From Deltaproteobacteria bacterium (GTDB lineage Bacteria; Desulfobacterota; GWC2-55-46; UBA9637), in contig JAUYHF010000061.1 of NCBI GenBank assembly GCA_030690165.1, positions 1 to 59,522 on the forward strand: a DNA stretch of 59,522 nt, given 5' to 3'. Under the pieces are notes generated by a model. The model was not told the DNA's origin. It worked only from the letters and a program-made list of their open reading frames with translations, and did no database searches. This document shows, piece by piece, positions 6,256-15,770 of the stretch; position 1 is the first letter of the stretch; each line of letters starts with the position of its first letter. The translations under genes were made by a program, and so were the position numbers.

Positions 6256-7578
6256 TTAAAATAGCGCCATATTCCATGCCGCGGCTACCAACCCTATTCC
6301 AAGTATATTCGGTATCATTGCCTGGCTAAACAACCCATGAAGCCTTGCAGCCATATATAAACTCCATATACCGCCGCCTGTAAAAAGAGCCCACTGGATT
6401 GTATGTACTGTTTCTTTGTTTAAACCAAGACTGACCAATGACTGGAAAAGTATCAAGCCGAGACCCAATACAAGGGATATCAGAGCAACCGGCGTGTATA
6501 AATAACCCAATCTTGCTACCTTTGTCATAACATCCTCTTTTTCCCTCAGCATAAAGGCAGACAGCAACGTTAATAGGAACAGAACAACAGTAATAGATAT
6601 CATACTTAACAGCATAAAGCTTGTTATGGATGTAAAATCAAGCCAGTTAAATACCTCCCCTGCCTCTTGATAATTAACCATAATCCACCACGGGCCGCTT
6701 TTTCCTATAAAATCTCCTAAACTGTAATTTAATAAAAAACTGCCAATCGCCTGTTTATATTGTATGTAAATTGGGTTTACCTGCCAGTGGAAAGCGCCTA
6801 ATGCAAGGCCTGTTGCTAAAAATAGAAATAACACTTCCAAGATGTTCGGTTCCCTTGTTTTTATTTCTTCTATCTCAAGCCCGGGACGTCTTATATTCAG
6901 ATGCAGAGAGCTGGACGTCTCTGGATTTACACATCTGAAGCACTCAATACAGTTGGAGCTTGCAACCTTGTTTGTTGTATTTATAAAGGTGGGGCAGACA
7001 CAACCTTTTCCGTTCCCGCCATTTTTCTCAAAGCTTACAGCGCCAAGCCTTGAAAATATGCCGAGGAGCGGACCTATGGGACAGAGATACCGGCACCACG
7101 GCCTTCGCCCGCTCGCATAAACAAAGCCAACTATCGCAGCTAAAACCATTGTCCCTCCAAGAACTTCCATAGCAGCCGGAGGATAATCTCTGGCGCCTAT
7201 AAGCTGGGCAAGGGTTGTAATAAAAATGAAACTGACCACGGGCATACCTTCCCACCGCATCCACCTCGGGATAGGCCTATTCAGCCCCTTTCTGCCTGCG
7301 TATTCGCTCAATGCACCCTGCGGGCACAAAAGTCCGCACCAGAGTCTTCCAAACAAAATCACTGAAAGCAGTACCAACGGAAACCACAACCCCCATATCA
7401 AAAACCTTGATATAAGCGTGAAGTTGTTCCATATCGCATCATCCTCTGCCGGCAATGACAAAAAGGGCGGAATAAAGATTAGCGCCATAAAGACAACAAA
7501 CATCCCCATATGAATATATCCAAATCTTTCTCTGTTCCTTACAAAGAAATTTTCAATGAGTCCGGCAACATTATTCAT
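6256..7578 (-). CDS. NapH-like polytopic 4Fe-4S membrane protein of the P19/FTR1 locus
   Basis: 440 residues, many membrane helices. CGLLCPQG (about residue 87) and CRYLCPIGP (about 162) are the CxxxCP motifs of NapH/RdxA-type proteins. A ferredoxin-like Cys set follows (GCVCPTF, then CIECFRCVNPE). The second half has four to five more helices with no motif. Membrane ferredoxins beside P19/FTR1 are proposed to supply electrons for iron reduction or transport. Its start lies one base past the FTR1 stop, so the two are coupled. The C-terminal helical half is longer than in plain NapH proteins. Confidence 0.85.
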   Translation of the reverse strand: MNNVAGLIENFFVRNRERFGYIHMGMFVVFMALIFIPPFLSLPAEDDAIWNNFTLISRFLIWGLWFPLVLLSVILFGRLWCGLLCPQGALSEYAGRKGLNRPIPRWMRWEGMPVVSFIFITTLAQLIGARDYPPAAMEVLGGTMVLAAIVGFVYASGRRPWCRYLCPIGPLLGIFSRLGAVSFEKNGGNGKGCVCPTFINTTNKVASSNCIECFRCVNPETSSSLHLNIRRPGLEIEEIKTREPNILEVLFLFLATGLALGAFHWQVNPIYIQYKQAIGSFLLNYSLGDFIGKSGPWWIMVNYQEAGEVFNWLDFTSITSFMLLSMISITVVLFLLTLLSAFMLREKEDVMTKVARLGYLYTPVALISLVLGLGLILFQSLVSLGLNKETVHTIQWALFTGGGIWSLYMAARLHGLFSQAMIPNILGIGLVAAAWNMALF

Positions 7579-7579
7579 A

Positions 7580-9031
7580 TCAGCCCTTCTTTATATTTTT
7601 TTCCAATTCCAAAAACACATCTTCAAGCCCTTTTGCAAGTTTATCCATATGCCCTGCCACCTCATGCACCTTTTTATCTATCTCTACAAGGTGTTTTCTT
7701 ATCTCATCCGTCTCCCTGTCTGCAATTCCGCTGGATAACCCGTGGCATATCATGGCATGCCGGCTCACATCGTCTAATATTTCATGGATGCTGTTTATAT
7801 CAGACTCTATATGGGTTATGTCCTTTGCAACTGTTATCGTTTCTTTGTAAGGCCTCAAAACAAGGCTATAAATAACAGCTGCTATAAGCAATGCAACAAG
7901 ACCCCCCTGAAGTAATATCCCTTCCCATGTCGGGTATATGCCCAACAAACCTATTGTTGGAAATCCTTCAATGTATGTAGAAGAAATCCATTCAGCCTCC
8001 TGCAGTTCCAATATCCCCTTTCCTGCAAATGTAAAGGCAAGATAATAAAGGAATGCGGATGTTACAGCGAAAAAAGGGCCTATTGGAATCCTGACGCTTC
8101 CATATTTAATCAGGATAAATAGACCAATGAGACAGAGAGAGCCCGCGGCAAATCCAGCAATGATTGCGCTGCCATTACCGTCTGATGTGGAATACAATGC
8201 CTGATAAAAAAGTATTGTCTCAGCGCCCTCGCGATAAACAGATAGAAATGCGGCAAAGCCCAGCGCAAGGATATTGCCTTTGCTCAGAGAACTCTCCACC
8301 TTTGATTTTATGTAATGCTGCCACCTTGCGATCTCTATCTTTGTTATAAGCCAGTAGCTCACATAAAACAAAACCGCAGTGGCAAATAGCATTGTAACCC
8401 CTTCAATGGCCTCCCTGCCGGCGCCGCTGATGGTGATTACTGTCTGGAGAAGAACAGCGGTAACAAGACTTGCAATGATGGCCGCTACCGCGCCCTTATA
8501 TACTGTTCTAACCTTATCCTTCTGCCCTGCCTTTGTAAGGTAGGCTGTAAGCGCGCTTATTACAAGGATTGCCTCAAAACCCTCCCGTAAGATTATTATG
8601 AACGAATTAAAGAATGCGGCGTATGGCGACCCTTCCTTCCCCTCACCCTTTTCCAGGAGTTTTTTGGCGTCCTTTTCCAATGCCCTTGCAAGCAGGCCAA
8701 TTTTTTTCTTTATATCATCCGCAGGCGCATTTGCAGCCATAGCCTTTCTTATATCGCCGAACATGGATTCCAGAAGAGTCTTCCTGTCTGTGGAGATATA
8801 TAAGCCCACAGCAGTCTCCATACCGCTTCCTTCAAAGGCATTAAAATATGCCTCAGATATAGATGCCTTTGCATTATCTATCCTTCCCTCTGAGTACGCA
8901 TCCGCGCCTCTATTCAAAATACCCTCTATTTCATGACCAACATCTGTCCATCTCTTTTCACCTGCAAAGACAGATGCAGAAACAAAAAATATAAATACAA
9001 CAGCAATGCAAAATGTTCGCCTAAATGACAT
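7580..9031 (-). CDS. FTR1-family high-affinity iron permease with periplasmic N-domain
   Basis: 483 residues. Signal peptide to about residue 23, a helical periplasmic domain (about 25-130), then a seven-helix FTR1 permease with both signature motifs: REGFE at 149-153 and REGAE at 267-271. A soluble helical tail (about 400-483) with several His follows the last helix. Unlike EfeU, this permease class works with P19 and membrane ferredoxins. It is the first gene after the Fur-overlapped promoter at 9057-9090, with GGGAGAG as ribosome site. The N-domain is duplicated as a separate gene at 5789-6247. Confidence 0.93.
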   Translation of the reverse strand: MSFRRTFCIAVVFIFFVSASVFAGEKRWTDVGHEIEGILNRGADAYSEGRIDNAKASISEAYFNAFEGSGMETAVGLYISTDRKTLLESMFGDIRKAMAANAPADDIKKKIGLLARALEKDAKKLLEKGEGKEGSPYAAFFNSFIIILREGFEAILVISALTAYLTKAGQKDKVRTVYKGAVAAIIASLVTAVLLQTVITISGAGREAIEGVTMLFATAVLFYVSYWLITKIEIARWQHYIKSKVESSLSKGNILALGFAAFLSVYREGAETILFYQALYSTSDGNGSAIIAGFAAGSLCLIGLFILIKYGSVRIPIGPFFAVTSAFLYYLAFTFAGKGILELQEAEWISSTYIEGFPTIGLLGIYPTWEGILLQGGLVALLIAAVIYSLVLRPYKETITVAKDITHIESDINSIHEILDDVSRHAMICHGLSSGIADRETDEIRKHLVEIDKKVHEVAGHMDKLAKGLEDVFLELEKNIKKG

Positions 9032-9056
9032 TTTTACTCTCCCTATACATTATAAT

Positions 9057-9090
9057 GAAAATGAATATCATTTTTAAATTATATTGTCAA
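9057..9090 (-). promoter_or_regulatory. Sigma70-type promoter with overlapping Fur box (FTR1 operon)
   Basis: TTGACA (9090-9085, minus) and GATATT (9069-9064) with a 15-bp spacer. The Fur-like 19-mer at 9057-9075 has about 14 of 19 consensus matches. It shares its -35, spacer length and core with the promoters at 3806 and 4749. It initiates the ftr1-ferredoxin-N-domain-p19-DUF2325 transcript. Confidence 0.72.
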
Positions 9091-9152
9091 GTGTTTTCTA
9101 TTCTGCCGGCAAACAGTTTGACAGTAATTTCAAAAGCAGGTATCATCAGACC

Positions 9153-10103
9153 ATGATAGAGAAACCCATAACCATAGTATCCATAGGCGGCAATACACTT
9201 ATCAGGAAGGGAGAAAAAGGTGAGATTGAAGAGCAGTTTGAGCATACGGAAAGATGTATGACCTATGTTGCGCGGCTGGCTGCGCAAGGTTTTAGAATAG
9301 CCATAACCCATGGAAACGGCCCTATCGTTGGAAATATCGTTATAAGAAATGAGGCTGCAAAGGATATTATCCCGGCCATGCCCCTTTATATATGTAACGC
9401 CGATTCAGGGGGCGGCATAGGTTTTATGATTCAGCAGACTTTGTATAATCAGTTAAAACAGCTAAATATAAAAAGAAGTGTGGCTACTGTTATTACCCAG
9501 GTTGTGATTGATAAAAATGACACGGCATTTTCTCATCCAACAAAACCAATAGGGCCTTTTTACACAAAGGAAGAAGCAGTAAAAAACCAAAAGGAGAAAG
9601 GCTGGACAATTGTGGAAGACAGCAACAGGGGCTACAGAAGGGTTGTCCCCTCCCCTAAGCCGCTAAAGGTTGTTGAGGCGGATGTTATAAAAAAACTGGT
9701 ATTGGACGGCATTATTGTGATTGCTGCCGGCGGCGGAGGGCTACCTGTAGCGGAATCGCCGGATGGCAGTCTAAAAGCCATGGATGCTGTGATAGATAAG
9801 GATTTGGCAACTGCTGTATTGGCCAAAGAGATAAAGGCAGAAACATTTATAGACCTGACATCAATTGATAAGGTTTATATAAATTTTGGCAAACCCAACC
9901 AAACCGGATTAGACAAACTTACTCTTTCAGAGGTCAGAAAATACCTTGATGCCGGAGAATTTGCCCCCGGAAGCATGGGGCCTAAGATAGAAGCAGCCAT
10001 TGAATTTCTTGAGGCAGGTGGCAAAGAGGTTATAATAACAACGCCGGAACTTCTTGAATCGGCAATAGAAGGAAAGGCCGGTACGAGGATTACTCCATTG
10101 TAA
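9153..10103 (+). CDS. arcC: Carbamate kinase
   Basis: 316 residues from the ATG at 9153, matching the usual length; the longer upstream frame overlaps the divergent Fur promoter and lacks homology. Landmarks are VSIGGNTL near the start, ITHGNGPIVG, GIGFMIQQTL, IIVIAAGGGGLPV and AVIDKDLATAVLA, covering the phosphate- and nucleotide-binding segments of the amino acid kinase fold. The enzyme interconverts carbamoyl phosphate plus ADP with ATP, CO2 and ammonia. No arcA or arcB is nearby, so its role may be purine, agmatine or carbamoyl-phosphate related. It is the only plus-strand gene in the first 31 kb. Confidence 0.92.
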   Translation: MIEKPITIVSIGGNTLIRKGEKGEIEEQFEHTERCMTYVARLAAQGFRIAITHGNGPIVGNIVIRNEAAKDIIPAMPLYICNADSGGGIGFMIQQTLYNQLKQLNIKRSVATVITQVVIDKNDTAFSHPTKPIGPFYTKEEAVKNQKEKGWTIVEDSNRGYRRVVPSPKPLKVVEADVIKKLVLDGIIVIAAGGGGLPVAESPDGSLKAMDAVIDKDLATAVLAKEIKAETFIDLTSIDKVYINFGKPNQTGLDKLTLSEVRKYLDAGEFAPGSMGPKIEAAIEFLEAGGKEVIITTPELLESAIEGKAGTRITPL

Positions 10104-10185
10104 ATTGCAAATTGCAAAATGTAAATCGCAAAAAGTTTTTAGCTTTCACTTTGCCTTTTACAATCTGCAATCTTCAATTTGCAAT
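10104..10185. repeat. Inverted pair of heptamer arrays between arcC and phnP
   Basis: Left array: four 7-bp units (ATTGCAA, ATTGCAA, AATGTAA, ATCGCAA). Right array (10151-10185): about five units of the same type in inverted orientation. Together they can fold into a long imperfect hairpin between two convergent genes and might act as a two-way terminator. Confidence 0.7.
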
Positions 10186-10188
10186 GCG

Positions 10189-10947
10189 CTATAGCGCAAT
10201 CTCCATTCCATCATATGCCAGTTCAAATCCGGCAGGAAGCGCCTTATTTGTTTCATCATAATCCAGGTTATGGCTTAAGTGGGTAAGAATAACCCTTTTA
10301 GATTTTAGCTCTGCCCCGATCTGGACAGCCTCCTGAATACTGAAGTGAGTGGGATGCGGTTTATGGCGAAGGGCCCCTAATATCAATACATCAAGATTTT
10401 TAAGCTCTTCTTTAGACCCGTCCGGAATCTGGCTGCAGTCTGTTATATATGCAAGCCTCTCAATTCTAAATCCAAGCGCCTGCATTTTGCCGTGATAAAC
10501 ATTTATCGGCTGAACCAAAAGACCAAAAAGGTTAAACGGCGCTGAAATCAGAAAGGTCTCAAGCTCCGGCTTCCATCCGTCATTTTCCTCAACTGCAAAG
10601 ATGTAATTAAACATACTCCTTATGCGGTTGATTGTAAATTCACTGCCGTAACACGGAATCGGCCTCTTCTGTATCATATTAAAACTTCTAAGCTCGTCAA
10701 TGCCGTGGATATGGTCAGCATGGGGATGGGTATAAAGAACAGCGTCAATCCGCTCTATCTTATGGGTCAGGGACTGTTGCCTCAAATCAGTTGCCGTGTC
10801 TATCAGGATATTCCTGTTATTTGCAGTTATAAGAATGGATGAACGTGTCCGCTTATTTTTAGCGTCTTTTGATGCGCATACGTTGCATTTACAGCCAATT
10901 ACAGGAACCCCTGTGGATGTTCCGCAGCCTAATATGATTATCTTCAT
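10189..10947 (-). CDS. PhnP-like MBL-fold phosphodiesterase
   Basis: 252 residues. The metallo-beta-lactamase motif THPHADHIHGID holds the dinuclear metal ligands, with DTATDLRQQ, ITDCSQIPD and LTHLSHNLDY supplying the rest. The GCKCNVCAS segment near residue 20 is the extra structural zinc site typical of PhnP. PhnP hydrolyses 5-phosphoribosyl 1,2-cyclic phosphate, but no phn genes are present and the family also contains general cyclic-nucleotide phosphodiesterases. The gene starts immediately after the secA stop, so it is the last gene of the envelope operon. Confidence 0.85.
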   Translation of the reverse strand: MKIIILGCGTSTGVPVIGCKCNVCASKDAKNKRTRSSILITANNRNILIDTATDLRQQSLTHKIERIDAVLYTHPHADHIHGIDELRSFNMIQKRPIPCYGSEFTINRIRSMFNYIFAVEENDGWKPELETFLISAPFNLFGLLVQPINVYHGKMQALGFRIERLAYITDCSQIPDGSKEELKNLDVLILGALRHKPHPTHFSIQEAVQIGAELKSKRVILTHLSHNLDYDETNKALPAGFELAYDGMEIAL

Positions 10948-13662
10948 TCACTTCCCGCAGCACTTCTTATATTTTTTGCCGCTCCCACAGGGACATGGCT
11001 CGTTTCTGCCAACCTTCTGCTCAACATGAACAGGCTTTGGTTTTTCATCCCTGGCCACCGACCCCTGCCCCCTGACCCCTTCCGGGCTTTCCCCTCTGCT
11101 CAAAACAAACTGCTGAGGCCTCTTCACAGGTTCAAGGCTTGCGACATCTTCTTCCCTTGTAATCTGAACCTTAAACAGTCTCTCGCATACCTCCTGTTTC
11201 AGCCTGAATATCATGTCTGTAAAAAGGTCAAACCCCTCTTTTTTATATTCCTGTAAAGGGTTTTTCTGGCCGTAGCCGCGGAGTCCTATCCCTTCTTTCA
11301 AATGGTCCATGGCAAGGAGATGGTCTTTCCAGAGCGTATCCAATGTGTGGAGCATTACAACCTTTTCCAGATGCCTGAACGACTCCTCGCCTATAGATCC
11401 AATCTTCTTATCGTATGTCTTCTTTGCCTCATCTGCAACAAGGTCAATCAAGCCGTCCCGTGATTGCAAATTCTCAAATTCCTTATCGTCAAACTGCGCA
11501 TCAAACTGTTTATAAACCGCATCCTTTATTGCCTTTGTATCCCACTCTTCAGGATGTGTTTTTTCATCCACATAGGTAAATCCAATCTCCTCTGCCGCAT
11601 CCTCTATAAAACCTGCAACCATATCCTTCAGGCCTTCCTGACCAAGTATCTGCCGCCTGTATTTGTAAACAACCTCCCTCTGCTGGTTCATTACATCGTC
11701 GTATTCAAGGATGTGTTTCCTTATATCAAAGTTGTGCGCCTCAACCTTTTTCTGGGCATTCTCTATGGCCTTTGTGACAAGGCCGTGCTCAATCGGGACA
11801 TCCTCTTCCATGCCCAGCCTATCCATAATAGAAGAAATCCTGTCCGAGCCAAATATGCGCAAAAGGTCATCTTCAAGGGATAGATAAAATCTGGATGAAC
11901 CAGGGTCGCCTTGCCTTCCTGCGCGGCCCCTTAACTGGTTGTCTATCCTTCGCGACTCGTGCCGTTCTGTACCAATAATATGCAGGCCGCCAAGTTCAAT
12001 AACCTGCTTCTTCTCTTCCTCGCAAAGTTGTCTTGCGGCGGTAAACGCATATTTGTAGGCATCCGTAGCATCATCCTTTCCTGCCTTCTCCGCGGCCAGC
12101 GCCTCAGGATTCCCGCCAAGAATAATATCCGTCCCCCTTCCTGCCATATTGGTTGAAAGTGTCACAGCGCCAACCCTTCCTGCCTGGGCTATTATTTCCG
12201 CCTCTTTTTCATGCTGCTTTGCATTGAGCACATGATGCCTGACTCCCTGCTTTGAAAGTAAACTCGCCAGCCTTTCAGATTTTTCTATAGAAATAGTGCC
12301 GACCAGAACAGGCCTCCCCTTTTCATGCCACTCCTCCACCTCCCTTATGACCGCATTAAACTTTTCTTTTTCAGTCTTGTAAATCAAATCAGAGTAGTCA
12401 GTTCTCCTCATCAGCCTGTTGGGAGGCATAATCATTACTTCAAGCTTATAAATCGCATGAAACTCCGCTGCCTCTGTATCTGCCGTGCCTGTCATGCCTG
12501 CAAGCTTTTTATACATCCTGAAATAATTTTGGAATGTGATAGTGGCAAGGGTCTGGTTTTCATTTTCTATCTTCACCTTTTCCTTTGCCTCAATCGCCTG
12601 ATGGAGGCCGTCGCTCCAGCGTCTTCCCGGCATGAGCCTGCCTGTAAACTCATCCACTATGATGACCTGGTTATCCTTTGCTACATAGTCAACATCTCTG
12701 TGAAAAAGCACATGGGCCCTCAGACCCTGATTTACATGATGCAGGGTCTCAATATGCCTTGGGTCATATAAGTTTTCTACATTCAAAAGATGCTCAACCT
12801 TCTCAACACCATCCTCAGTTAATATTACCTGCCTTGCCTTTTCGTCAACTGTAAAATGCGCGTCCTTTTTCAAGTTAGGTATTATTCTGTCAATTGTATA
12901 ATATTTATCAGTGGACTCTTCTGCCTGGCCTGAGATGATAAGCGGCGTCCTCGCCTCATCTATCAAAATGCTGTCCACCTCGTCAACTATTGCGTAGTTA
13001 AGCTCCCTCTGGACATACTCTTCAAGGGAAAATTTCATATTGTCGCGCAGGTAATCAAAGCCGTACTCGTTGTTTGTGCCGTATGTAATATCAGCCTGAT
13101 ACGCCTCTCTGCGGCTCGCAGGTCTCAGATGATAAAGCCTCTCATCCTTCGGCACATAGGCAGGGTCATAGAGGAATGAAGCATCATGTTGTATGACGCC
13201 GACAGATAAACCGAGGCTGTGATACAGGGGGCCCATCCACTGCGTATCTCTCTTTGCAAGATAATCATTGACCGTAATAAGATGGCACCCTTTGCCCTCC
13301 AGCGCATTAAGATAAAGGGGCAGGGTTGCAACAAGGGTCTTGCCTTCCCCTGTCTTCATCTCAGAAATCTTTCCATTATGAAGCACAATCCCGCCCAATA
13401 ACTGGACATCAAAATGCCTCATGTTGAGCCTTCTCCTTGCCACTTCCCTTACAACTGCAAATGCCTCCGGCAGTATATCATCCAGCGCCTCGCCCGTCTT
13501 AAGCCTTTCCTTAAACTTCTGCGTAAATGCCGCAAGCTCAGCATCTGTAAGCCTTTTTATGTCAGGCTCAAGGCTGTTTATCCTTTCAACAATGGGCTGA
13601 ATCTTTTTTAGTTCCCGTTCGTTTCTGCTTCCAAATATCTTTTTTAATGCTATGCCTAACAT
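10948..13662 (-). CDS. secA: Preprotein translocase ATPase SecA
   Basis: 904 residues, full length. DEAD-motor landmarks are [14 protein letters not shown] (Walker A), [20 protein letters not shown], and [14 protein letters not shown]. The C-terminus ends in the zinc-binding SEC-C motif [13 protein letters not shown], which binds SecB or phospholipid. SecA drives SecYEG export. The variable linker before the zinc motif contains a stretch ([16 protein letters not shown]) encoded by a 7-bp repeat array at 11060-11080. It lies between waaA and the PhnP-like gene. Confidence 0.98.
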   Translation of the reverse strand: MLGIALKKIFGSRNERELKKIQPIVERINSLEPDIKRLTDAELAAFTQKFKERLKTGEALDDILPEAFAVVREVARRRLNMRHFDVQLLGGIVLHNGKISEMKTGEGKTLVATLPLYLNALEGKGCHLITVNDYLAKRDTQWMGPLYHSLGLSVGVIQHDASFLYDPAYVPKDERLYHLRPASRREAYQADITYGTNNEYGFDYLRDNMKFSLEEYVQRELNYAIVDEVDSILIDEARTPLIISGQAEESTDKYYTIDRIIPNLKKDAHFTVDEKARQVILTEDGVEKVEHLLNVENLYDPRHIETLHHVNQGLRAHVLFHRDVDYVAKDNQVIIVDEFTGRLMPGRRWSDGLHQAIEAKEKVKIENENQTLATITFQNYFRMYKKLAGMTGTADTEAAEFHAIYKLEVMIMPPNRLMRRTDYSDLIYKTEKEKFNAVIREVEEWHEKGRPVLVGTISIEKSERLASLLSKQGVRHHVLNAKQHEKEAEIIAQAGRVGAVTLSTNMAGRGTDIILGGNPEALAAEKAGKDDATDAYKYAFTAARQLCEEEKKQVIELGGLHIIGTERHESRRIDNQLRGRAGRQGDPGSSRFYLSLEDDLLRIFGSDRISSIMDRLGMEEDVPIEHGLVTKAIENAQKKVEAHNFDIRKHILEYDDVMNQQREVVYKYRRQILGQEGLKDMVAGFIEDAAEEIGFTYVDEKTHPEEWDTKAIKDAVYKQFDAQFDDKEFENLQSRDGLIDLVADEAKKTYDKKIGSIGEESFRHLEKVVMLHTLDTLWKDHLLAMDHLKEGIGLRGYGQKNPLQEYKKEGFDLFTDMIFRLKQEVCERLFKVQITREEDVASLEPVKRPQQFVLSRGESPEGVRGQGSVARDEKPKPVHVEQKVGRNEPCPCGSGKKYKKCCGK
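11060..11080. repeat. Heptamer array inside secA
   Basis: Three 7-bp units (GACCCCT, GCCCCCT, GACCCCT) encode part of the flexible linker before the SecA zinc motif. The same unit occurs in nrdJ (40003-40037) and at the start of bamA (about 26670-26690). Confidence 0.6.
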
Positions 13663-13713
13663 GATGTAAATGTCTCCCTTTTACGATTGTGTTTTATAAC
13701 ATATCCTTAAACA

Positions 13714-15018
13714 TTATTCCACCATGAAACTTTCTAAAACCTTCAGACACTTTTCAGTCGCACCCCTATTCTCTTCCAGTGCGCTGTATGCTGCGCTGCC
13801 GGCCTTCTCTGCATAAGCCTTGTCAGCAAGCAGTTTCTTCAGCGCTTCGAAGAGGTCTTTAATATTATTTACCCTTATTCCCCCGCCTGCCGCTTCCAGC
13901 ATCTCCGCCATTTCAAGATAACTCTTAAGATAATGGCCATAAATTACAGGCTTCTTATAAACAGCAGGTTCAAGAAGATTATGGCCTCCAATATTTACAA
14001 GAGTTCCGCCTACGAATGCCACAGCGGCAATGCTATAAATATTGGAAAGCTCCCCGATAGTATCCAGAAGTATTACGTCATAGGAGGTAGGGGATGGGAG
14101 GCAGGAGGTGGGAGTTACAACAGTTCGTCTTATGACAGTAAGCCCCTTCTCTATGACAAGTTTCTCCACATCTTTAAACCTTTCCGGATGCCTTGGCGCA
14201 ATTATCAATCTTAAACTTGGAAACTCCTGTTTAAGCCTTTTAAAGATACCAAGTATAATTTCTTCCTCACCCGCATGGGTGCTTCCTGCGACAATGATTT
14301 TATCATCATTTTTTATATTGAACCCGCGGATAAACACATCCCTCTCAGCAGGAGACCATCCAATATGGCTTATATCAAATTTTATATTGCCGGCCACTGA
14401 GGTCTTCGCAGGCTCCACGCCCAGGGCTATTGCCCTGATATTATCCTGTTGTATCTGGCTTAAAAAATAAGATATGCTTCCGAATATCCTGTTGAAGAAA
14501 AACCCAAACAGCCTGTACCGCCCGAAGGAGCGGTCTGATATTGTTCCGTTTACAACCATTACAGGAACCCCATTTTTTTTAAAGAGCCTCAATATATTCG
14601 GCCATATCTCTTTTTCCACTACTACAAAAACTTTTGGTTTTATTCTTTTTACAACACTGCTAACAACCCAATGAAAGTCAAACGGAAAATACACAAGGCT
14701 GTCAATCCATTGAAAACCTTCTTTCAAAGCAACTGCATTGCCCGTTGATGTAACAGTAGAAAATACAATCTTTACATCCATGTGTTTTTCTTTAAAATGT
14801 TTCAGAAGCGGCAGAACCGCCTTTACCTCTCCAACAGAAACGGCATGAAACCAAACCACCCGGCTATCGGATAGTTTTCTGAGTTTTCCTTCGCCTATAA
14901 AACCAAATCTTTCTAATATACCTTTGCGATACTTGCCGGCAAATATCATCTTAAAAATAAAATACGGCAGAAGAAGAATCAGGGATATATGTAGGAGGAT
15001 GTCGTAGAGGAAAAACAT
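13714..15018 (-). CDS. waaA: 3-deoxy-D-manno-octulosonic acid (Kdo) transferase
   Basis: 434 residues, GT30/GT-B type. An N-terminal membrane anchor is followed by VWFHAVSVGEV (residues about 55-65), FSTVTSTGNAVA, VVVEKEIWPNI, IIAPRHPERF and GGTLVNIGGHNLLEP, all hallmarks of WaaA. It transfers Kdo from CMP-Kdo to lipid IVA at the inner membrane. It sits in the lpx-msbA operon as expected. An insert (TPTSCLPSPTSYD, about residues 310-322) is encoded by a 7-bp repeat array at 14082-14116 and falls in a surface loop before DTIGEL. Confidence 0.95.
   Translation of the reverse strand: MFFLYDILLHISLILLLPYFIFKMIFAGKYRKGILERFGFIGEGKLRKLSDSRVVWFHAVSVGEVKAVLPLLKHFKEKHMDVKIVFSTVTSTGNAVALKEGFQWIDSLVYFPFDFHWVVSSVVKRIKPKVFVVVEKEIWPNILRLFKKNGVPVMVVNGTISDRSFGRYRLFGFFFNRIFGSISYFLSQIQQDNIRAIALGVEPAKTSVAGNIKFDISHIGWSPAERDVFIRGFNIKNDDKIIVAGSTHAGEEEIILGIFKRLKQEFPSLRLIIAPRHPERFKDVEKLVIEKGLTVIRRTVVTPTSCLPSPTSYDVILLDTIGELSNIYSIAAVAFVGGTLVNIGGHNLLEPAVYKKPVIYGHYLKSYLEMAEMLEAAGGGIRVNNIKDLFEALKKLLADKAYAEKAGSAAYSALEENRGATEKCLKVLESFMVE
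14082..14116. repeat. Heptamer array inside waaA
   Basis: Five 7-bp units (AGGAGGT, AGGGGAT, GGGAGGC, AGGAGGT, GGGAGTT). Read on the minus strand they add about 12 residues rich in Pro, Ser and Thr to WaaA without breaking the frame. Confidence 0.6.
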
Positions 15019-15031
15019 AACAATTAGTGAA

Positions 15032-15109
15032 AAATGTAAAATGCAGATTGCAAATTGAAAAGTAGAAACATTTTTAATTTTGCATTTTGCAATTTACAAT
15101 TTACAATTG
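15032..15109. repeat. Inverted pair of heptamer arrays between acyltransferase and waaA
   Basis: Left array (15032-15062) and right array (15075-15109) consist of 7-bp units such as ATTGCAA and TTTACAA in opposite orientation around a short AT-rich centre. The right array also encodes the last residues and stop of the upstream acyltransferase frame. Confidence 0.65.
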
Positions 15110-15770
15110 AAATAACTGTCCGCCCTTTCTGTAATATTCAGCAGGCTTTCCTGCAAGGCCAATCTCTTTTGCTCCAATTCTTCTTCGGTTGATTCGTGGT
15201 TTACAATGATGGGGTCGCCGCAGATAAACACGCCTTTTGAAAATGGGCAAGGCATGATAAAGCCGTCCCAACTCTTAAATGTTTTTTTTTTGAGGCGCTG
15301 AAGGTCATAGGTATTATTGGCAGGCCTGTTGTCTTTGCCAGATGGATTATCCCCATCTGCGCATTAAATCCCGGTCCTTTTGGGCCGTCGGGCGTTATAG
15401 CTATATCTTTACCTTTTTTCCATTCTTTTAAAAGCCCTTTTACCCCGCCAAACCAGCCCCTTGTGGAAGAACCCCTGACAGAATCTATGCCAAACCTCAT
15501 TACAGTCCTTGCTATCAATTCGCCATCTCTGTGCTGACTCACCATTACGGCCACCCCATTGCCTTTGTACATAATGGGCATCATTAAAAGCCTTCCGTGC
15601 CAGAAAGCAAGAATGATATTCCTGCCCCTTTGCCAGTCACCCCATACCCGCTCAAAATTGACATACGAAATCCTCATTGTCTTAGCCAAAAACCTTATAA
15701 GCAAAGAGGCTAAAAACGGCGCCGCACTTATTGTAATTTTATTCAATATATTCTTCATAATAAAAACCAT
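15094..15770 (-). CDS. Lipid A/lysophospholipid-type acyltransferase (DUF374), frameshifted in an A10 tract
   Basis: The first frame runs from 15770 and matches DUF374/LPLAT proteins: ILAFWHGRLLMMPIMY, VSQHRDGELIARTVMRFG, VRGSSTRG, and TPDGPKGPG, followed by PIIPMTFSASKK. At about 15282-15291 a run of ten A (minus strand) precedes a shift; in that frame translation ends off-family at 15201. In the -1 frame the expected C-terminus appears (TFKSWDGFIMPCPFSKGVFI, then an EEELEQKRLALQESL helix) and stops at 15094. This may be transcriptional slippage or -1 frameshifting on poly-A, a recent mutation, or a sequence error. Its place between msbA and waaA fits lipid A acylation. Confidence 0.75.
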
